Source: Cellulomonadaceae bacterium
Lineage (GTDB): Bacteria; Actinomycetota; Actinomycetes; Actinomycetales; Cellulomonadaceae
DNA: 9,254 nucleotides
Assembly: GCA_031282935.1 (NCBI GenBank)
Contig: JAITCS010000023.1
Span: 1-9,254 of the forward strand
Reading direction: 5' to 3'
The stretch's first letter is position 1. The number at the start of each line of letters is the position of its first letter. A model generated the notes under the pieces. It did not search any database, was not told the origin of the DNA, and saw nothing but the letters and a program-made list of their open reading frames with translations. The position numbers were made by a program, and so were the translations under genes. Shown here piece by piece: positions 6,197 to 9,254 of the stretch.

Positions 6197-7735
6197 GTGG
6201 GCGCGCCTCGTAAATGTCAGGTTGGGTTATCGGCTATTTTGACATTGTTGCTGTTGGGCGCCGGTATGCCCACCGCCAGCGCAGCGGTGTCGTTGGATAA
6301 GTTGGATTTCTCGACCGAAGTGGGGGTAAGAAAAGGATATAACGAATACCTGAAACCGGAAATGAAAGTGCAGACCAAATGGTCTGGCAACATTTCGGAT
6401 TGCGCCCCAGGGAAAACTAATCTCGAAGCTCGGGTAGCCACCCTAAAAACGATCAACTTCGCGCGCAAACTTGCTGATCTCTCGCCTATTCACGAAGCCA
6501 AGGGGGCCACAAAGCGGGGTCAGGCCGCCGCGCTGATCATGAGTGCGGCAGAGAACCTGAGCCATGAGCCGCAAAACGATTGGCCCTGCTATTCCACTTT
6601 GGGGGCACAAGGAGCGGCAAGTTCCAATTTGTACTGGTCCTCAATCAGGCAAACGGCCGCTTATTGGGTGCTGGGATATTTGGACGATTACGGCACCGGG
6701 AATAACAGGGTTGAGCACCGAAATTGGATTTTGAACCCGGAAACCTCGACTATGGGGTTCGGGATAACACCGAACACTTCGGCTTTGGTAGTAACTGGGG
6801 ACGGAATTGGAAAAACAAATCCGGGCGCTGCGGGCGGGGTAGCTTGGCCGAGCGCGGGGTATTTTCCGGTGGATTTAGTTCCCACCTCAAACAGGTGGTC
6901 ATACACGCAAAAGGGTTTGCAAAACTACGGCGGCGATGTAACGGTAAGTAAAAACGGGGTGAATATAGGACTGCGGCCAGTCGAATACTTTGGCGCAAAT
7001 GCGGCTGGCGCCACCACGATTGTTTGGAATATGCCCAAAATTGAGCCGCCAAAACCTGGGAACACAGATACTTATACCATCGCAATTACCGGGGTGAATC
7101 CGCCCGTTCCAGTTTATGAGGTGACGGTAATCCCCACCGCCCTGCCAACCCCGAAAGTGAAGATCAACGACACCACCAAAGACAACGGCAAAACCGTGAA
7201 CCTCGCAAAGATCGGTAAAGTGGTTTCGACATCGGTACAACTTCTGGATACCAACACCGACAAATATGTGTCTTATCCTCCAGATATTAAGTTGTCATAC
7301 AAGTGGTATCGTGATGGCGATCCGATTCCTGGCGCATATGACGCCACCAGAAAGATGACCGCCGCTGACGCAGGGCGCTTCATTTCGGTTAAGGTGACTG
7401 CCAGCGCGCCCGGTTACTCTGATGTGTCAGACACCTCGGCGAAGGTTTGGGTGGCGCAAGGGGTATTCACGGCCGGCCAGGCGGCCATTTCTGGGAAGGC
7501 GCAAGTTGGCAACACCCTTTACGCCAAAAAATCCGAGTTCACCCCATCACCCTCGGTTATTACTTACCAATGGTATCGCAACGGTATGCCTATTAAAGGC
7601 GCCACCAAAAAACAATATGTGGTGAAGGCGGAAGACAAGGGTAAATCCATTAAGGTGAAGATCACTGCAAAGCGTGATGGTTATGCCACGGTTACTAAAG
7701 CCAGTAAAGCGTATGTGGTGCAAAAAGCCAAATGA
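6197..7735 (+). CDS. Secreted CAP/SCP-domain protein with C-terminal Ig-like repeats
   Basis: Probable exported cell-surface protein of the CAP (SCP/PR1-like) superfamily; biochemical role unknown. The start is uncertain: GTG at 6197 gives 512 residues (numbering here), and an in-frame TTG at 6176 adds seven. Neither has a good Shine-Dalgarno. Both leave a signal peptide with a basic start (APRK), a hydrophobic core (ILTLLLLG) and cleavage near TASAA, about residue 30. The CAP domain spans about 78-203, with ENLSHEP (119-125) and VEHRNWILNPET (172-183) as hallmark motifs; Cys69 and Cys131 could pair. A beta-rich stretch follows (about 213-315). Two Ig-like repeats come next, YKWYRDGDPIPGA (368-380) and YQWYRNGMPIKGA (457-469), each ending in a GY-containing strand. 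No LPXTG sorting signal or C-terminal membrane anchor is present, so it is probably released or held non-covalently. It is convergent with mscS. Confidence 0.85.
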   Translation: MGAPRKCQVGLSAILTLLLLGAGMPTASAAVSLDKLDFSTEVGVRKGYNEYLKPEMKVQTKWSGNISDCAPGKTNLEARVATLKTINFARKLADLSPIHEAKGATKRGQAAALIMSAAENLSHEPQNDWPCYSTLGAQGAASSNLYWSSIRQTAAYWVLGYLDDYGTGNNRVEHRNWILNPETSTMGFGITPNTSALVVTGDGIGKTNPGAAGGVAWPSAGYFPVDLVPTSNRWSYTQKGLQNYGGDVTVSKNGVNIGLRPVEYFGANAAGATTIVWNMPKIEPPKPGNTDTYTIAITGVNPPVPVYEVTVIPTALPTPKVKINDTTKDNGKTVNLAKIGKVVSTSVQLLDTNTDKYVSYPPDIKLSYKWYRDGDPIPGAYDATRKMTAADAGRFISVKVTASAPGYSDVSDTSAKVWVAQGVFTAGQAAISGKAQVGNTLYAKKSEFTPSPSVITYQWYRNGMPIKGATKKQYVVKAEDKGKSIKVKITAKRDGYATVTKASKAYVVQKAK

Positions 7736-7760
7736 GTAGCCAACCGAAAGGTGAAAACAC

Positions 7761-7781
7761 TTGCGCGGTAGCACCGCGCAG
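7761..7781. terminator. Bidirectional terminator between convergent CAP gene and mscS
   Basis: A perfect 8-bp stem, TGCGCGGT (7762-7769) with ACCGCGCA (7773-7780), has a 3-nt loop. Read on the minus strand it is followed by AAGTGTTTT, giving a short T tract, so it best fits the end of mscS. It lies 51 nt after the mscS stop and 26 nt after the CAP gene stop. On the plus strand no T run follows. Confidence 0.65.
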
Positions 7782-7831
7782 CTAAAGAGTGAAAGTTCCA
7801 GTTGGCACTGGCCTAAAATAACAATGAGCAA

Positions 7832-8851
7832 CTAAACATTTATCCGGGGGTCAAGGCGAATTCCCGCCCCGGTAAGTTCTTTTTGCGCTTCCTCCCGTAA
7901 AGCTCGCGATATTTCTAGGTCAGAACCGGGCCGCACTTTCCCGTGCAAAGTGAACATGTAAAACCCATTGGTTATCGAATCTATGCCACGCAACGATGGG
8001 GTTTCCAATAACAACGGATACCATTGCGGGTCGGCTGCTATCGAATCTATTGCCCGCCCTAAAGCCGCCCTTACCGCACCCCGATCAGAACCGGCAGGCA
8101 CTTGAATTTCCGCAACCGCCCGCGCCCATTGTTGGGTTTGATTCCCGGCTCGAATAATCTCACCATTTCGCACATGCCATAAAGTGCCGTTGAAAGCGCG
8201 CACGTGGGTGAGCCGCAAATCCATCTTTTCGACAACCCCAACGGCATTGCCACCTAAATCCACTCGGTCACCAACGCCAAATTGATCCTCAATTAGAATA
8301 AAAATACCGGAGAGAAAATCTCGCACTAATGATTGGGCGCCAAAACCTAAAGCCACACCTAAAACTCCGGCGCTTGCTAACAGGGGAGTGACAATTTCAT
8401 CGGCCCCAACCGCTCCCAGAATCATCATTACCATTGTTACGATAATTATAATGTTGGCCGCAGATTGCAACACCGAACCAACCGTGCGCGCCCGCAGCGC
8501 CCGCCGCCGCTGCACCTCCGGGGTGACATCGCCGCTCCCGTCCACACTCATGGCGCTCTCCACCAGCGGAATCGGCCGCAGACCAGGCTTGATCACGCGA
8601 ATCGCCGTGGTGTCCAACCCGGCAGCTTTCGCGGCCAAAGATAGCCCGGTGCCCTCCTCGACCTCCTCATCCACCGCGTCGGCATAAGCGCGGTAGTAGC
8701 CCAGCGCGATTCGCTCGGTCAAAATATGAATTAGGCGCCGAACGAGCGCCAAGGTGAGCAGGCCGCCCGCCAAAATTGCCAACACATGCAACGGCCAGCT
8801 CGAAAACCAGCTCCAGTTCCAATCCCGACTTGCCGCCATGGCCATCCCCAT
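7832..8851 (-). CDS. mscS: MscS-family mechanosensitive ion channel
   Basis: Small-conductance mechanosensitive channel in the cytoplasmic membrane that opens under tension and releases solutes on hypo-osmotic shock. The 339-aa product has TM1 at about 20-37 and a charged loop of about 90 residues that is long for the family. TM2 follows at about 128-149 and the pore-lining TM3 at about 156-187, with the glycine/alanine-rich pattern AGVLGVALGFGAQSLVRDFL (161-180). The hallmark IEDQFGVGDRV (187-197) leads into the beta domain (about 197-240), and a C-terminal alpha/beta domain runs to the end. Three closely spaced in-frame ATGs (8851, 8845, 8839) could start it. The first has no Shine-Dalgarno but lies 8 nt after a -10-like TATATT, which would suit a leaderless mRNA. 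The third has GGGGA just upstream. It is divergent from malQ and convergent with the CAP gene. Confidence 0.94.
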   Translation of the reverse strand: MGMAMAASRDWNWSWFSSWPLHVLAILAGGLLTLALVRRLIHILTERIALGYYRAYADAVDEEVEEGTGLSLAAKAAGLDTTAIRVIKPGLRPIPLVESAMSVDGSGDVTPEVQRRRALRARTVGSVLQSAANIIIIVTMVMMILGAVGADEIVTPLLASAGVLGVALGFGAQSLVRDFLSGIFILIEDQFGVGDRVDLGGNAVGVVEKMDLRLTHVRAFNGTLWHVRNGEIIRAGNQTQQWARAVAEIQVPAGSDRGAVRAALGRAIDSIAADPQWYPLLLETPSLRGIDSITNGFYMFTLHGKVRPGSDLEISRALREEAQKELTGAGIRLDPRINV

Positions 8852-8859
8852 GACCAGTA

Positions 8860-8889
8860 AATATACCGATTAGCGCCGCCATGCCACAA
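8860..8889 (-). promoter_or_regulatory. Possible promoter of mscS, suggesting a leaderless transcript
   Basis: On the minus strand TTGTGG (8889-8884) and TATATT (8865-8860) are separated by 18 bp. The -10 element ends 8 nt before the first mscS ATG, so transcription would begin at or beside the start codon. The -35 match is weak (3 of 6). Confidence 0.35.
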
Positions 8890-8995
8890 CCCCTACCCGG
8901 CCCAACGCGCCTAGCGACGCCCAAAGCCGGTCAAGGTAGCGCCGCAGCGTTCGTGGCTCTGAGCGCCAGCCCAATAAACCTGGCAGGATGGTGCC

Positions 8996-9254
8996 GTGAC
9001 CGACGATGCCTCCAACACCCTAAATGAGCGCCCAGCGGAGCTGCTGGAACTGGCCAACGCCCACGGCGTTCGCACCGAATACTTTGGTTTTGACGGGGAT
9101 TTGCACCAAGTCAGTGGGGAAACTCTGACCAAAATCCTCACCGCTTTGGGTGTGGCCACCGACGGGCCAGAGCAGATCAGCGCCTCCTTAGCGCTCACCA
9201 GGGACGCCGACTGGCGCGACTTCATCCCGCCCACCGTGGTGGTGCGCCAGGGCG
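8996..9254 (+). CDS. malQ: 4-alpha-glucanotransferase MalQ (amylomaltase), N-terminal fragment, runs off right edge
   Basis: Disproportionating enzyme that transfers alpha-1,4-glucan segments between maltodextrins, in the cytoplasm; glycoside hydrolase family 77. Only the first 86 codons are present. The GTG at 8996 is chosen because AGGA (8985-8988) lies 7 nt before it, and the nearby ATG (8988) and GTG (8991) frames stop within four codons. The visible part matches the N-terminal region of actinobacterial MalQ: LLELANAHGVRTEYFGFDG (15-33), then a segment with SGETLTKILTALGV (38-51), followed by the start of the next region (DWRDFIPPTVVV). The catalytic barrel lies outside the window. It is divergent from mscS across a 144-bp gap in which I see no convincing malQ promoter. 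Confidence 0.88.
   Translation, partial: MTDDASNTLNERPAELLELANAHGVRTEYFGFDGDLHQVSGETLTKILTALGVATDGPEQISASLALTRDADWRDFIPPTVVVRQG

Noticed and set aside
7798..7811. Small hairpin CCAGT/ACTGG between the convergent genes
   Set aside because: It is only 5 bp with a 4-nt loop and no T tract on either strand; the neighbouring 8-bp stem is the better terminator.

Overview
The window looks like a chromosomal core region of a moderately GC-rich Gram-positive actinobacterium, possibly in or near the Actinomycetaceae. This is inferred from base composition, GTG/TTG starts, the Lhr/SSB/EttA/MscS/MalQ protein types and a secreted CAP protein with Ig-like repeats. The genus cannot be fixed from the sequence alone. 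I see no tRNA, rRNA, CRISPR array, transposase or phage gene.

Layout: (1) 1-2106, minus strand: the N-terminal 702 codons of a large Lhr-type superfamily 2 helicase that runs off the left edge. (2) 2107-2338: a divergent intergenic region with four perfect-length 11-bp tandem repeats. (3) 2339-3274, plus: an unrecognised 311-aa protein with two C-terminal membrane segments. (4) 3275-3408: a terminator, two DnaA-box-like 9-mers and small inverted and direct repeats in front of (5) 3409-3948, a single-stranded DNA-binding protein without the usual acidic-aromatic C-terminal tip. It is followed by a strong terminator. (6) 4089-4331: an 80-aa two-helix membrane protein whose stop codon lies inside a 13-bp tandem duplication. 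(7) 4415-6097: EttA, the ABC-F translation factor, preceded by a 12-bp palindrome. (8) About 6197-7735: an exported CAP/SCP-domain protein with C-terminal Ig-like repeats. (9) 7832-8851, minus: an MscS-family mechanosensitive channel convergent with the CAP gene, with a shared hairpin terminator between them. (10) 8996 to the right edge, plus: the start of malQ (4-alpha-glucanotransferase), divergent from mscS.

The genes do not form one operon. Most are separated by terminators or by 80-230 bp gaps, and the strand changes three times. The ssb-ettA neighbourhood matches a linkage I recall from mycobacteria (Rv2478c-Rv2477c), here interrupted by the small membrane protein. The likely themes are nucleic-acid maintenance (Lhr, SSB), translation control under energy stress (EttA), cell envelope and osmotic functions (CAP protein, MscS, two membrane proteins) and maltodextrin metabolism (MalQ). 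No clearly new multi-gene system is visible. The least explained parts are the 311-aa membrane protein, the intergenic repeats, and the DnaA-box-like pair before ssb.
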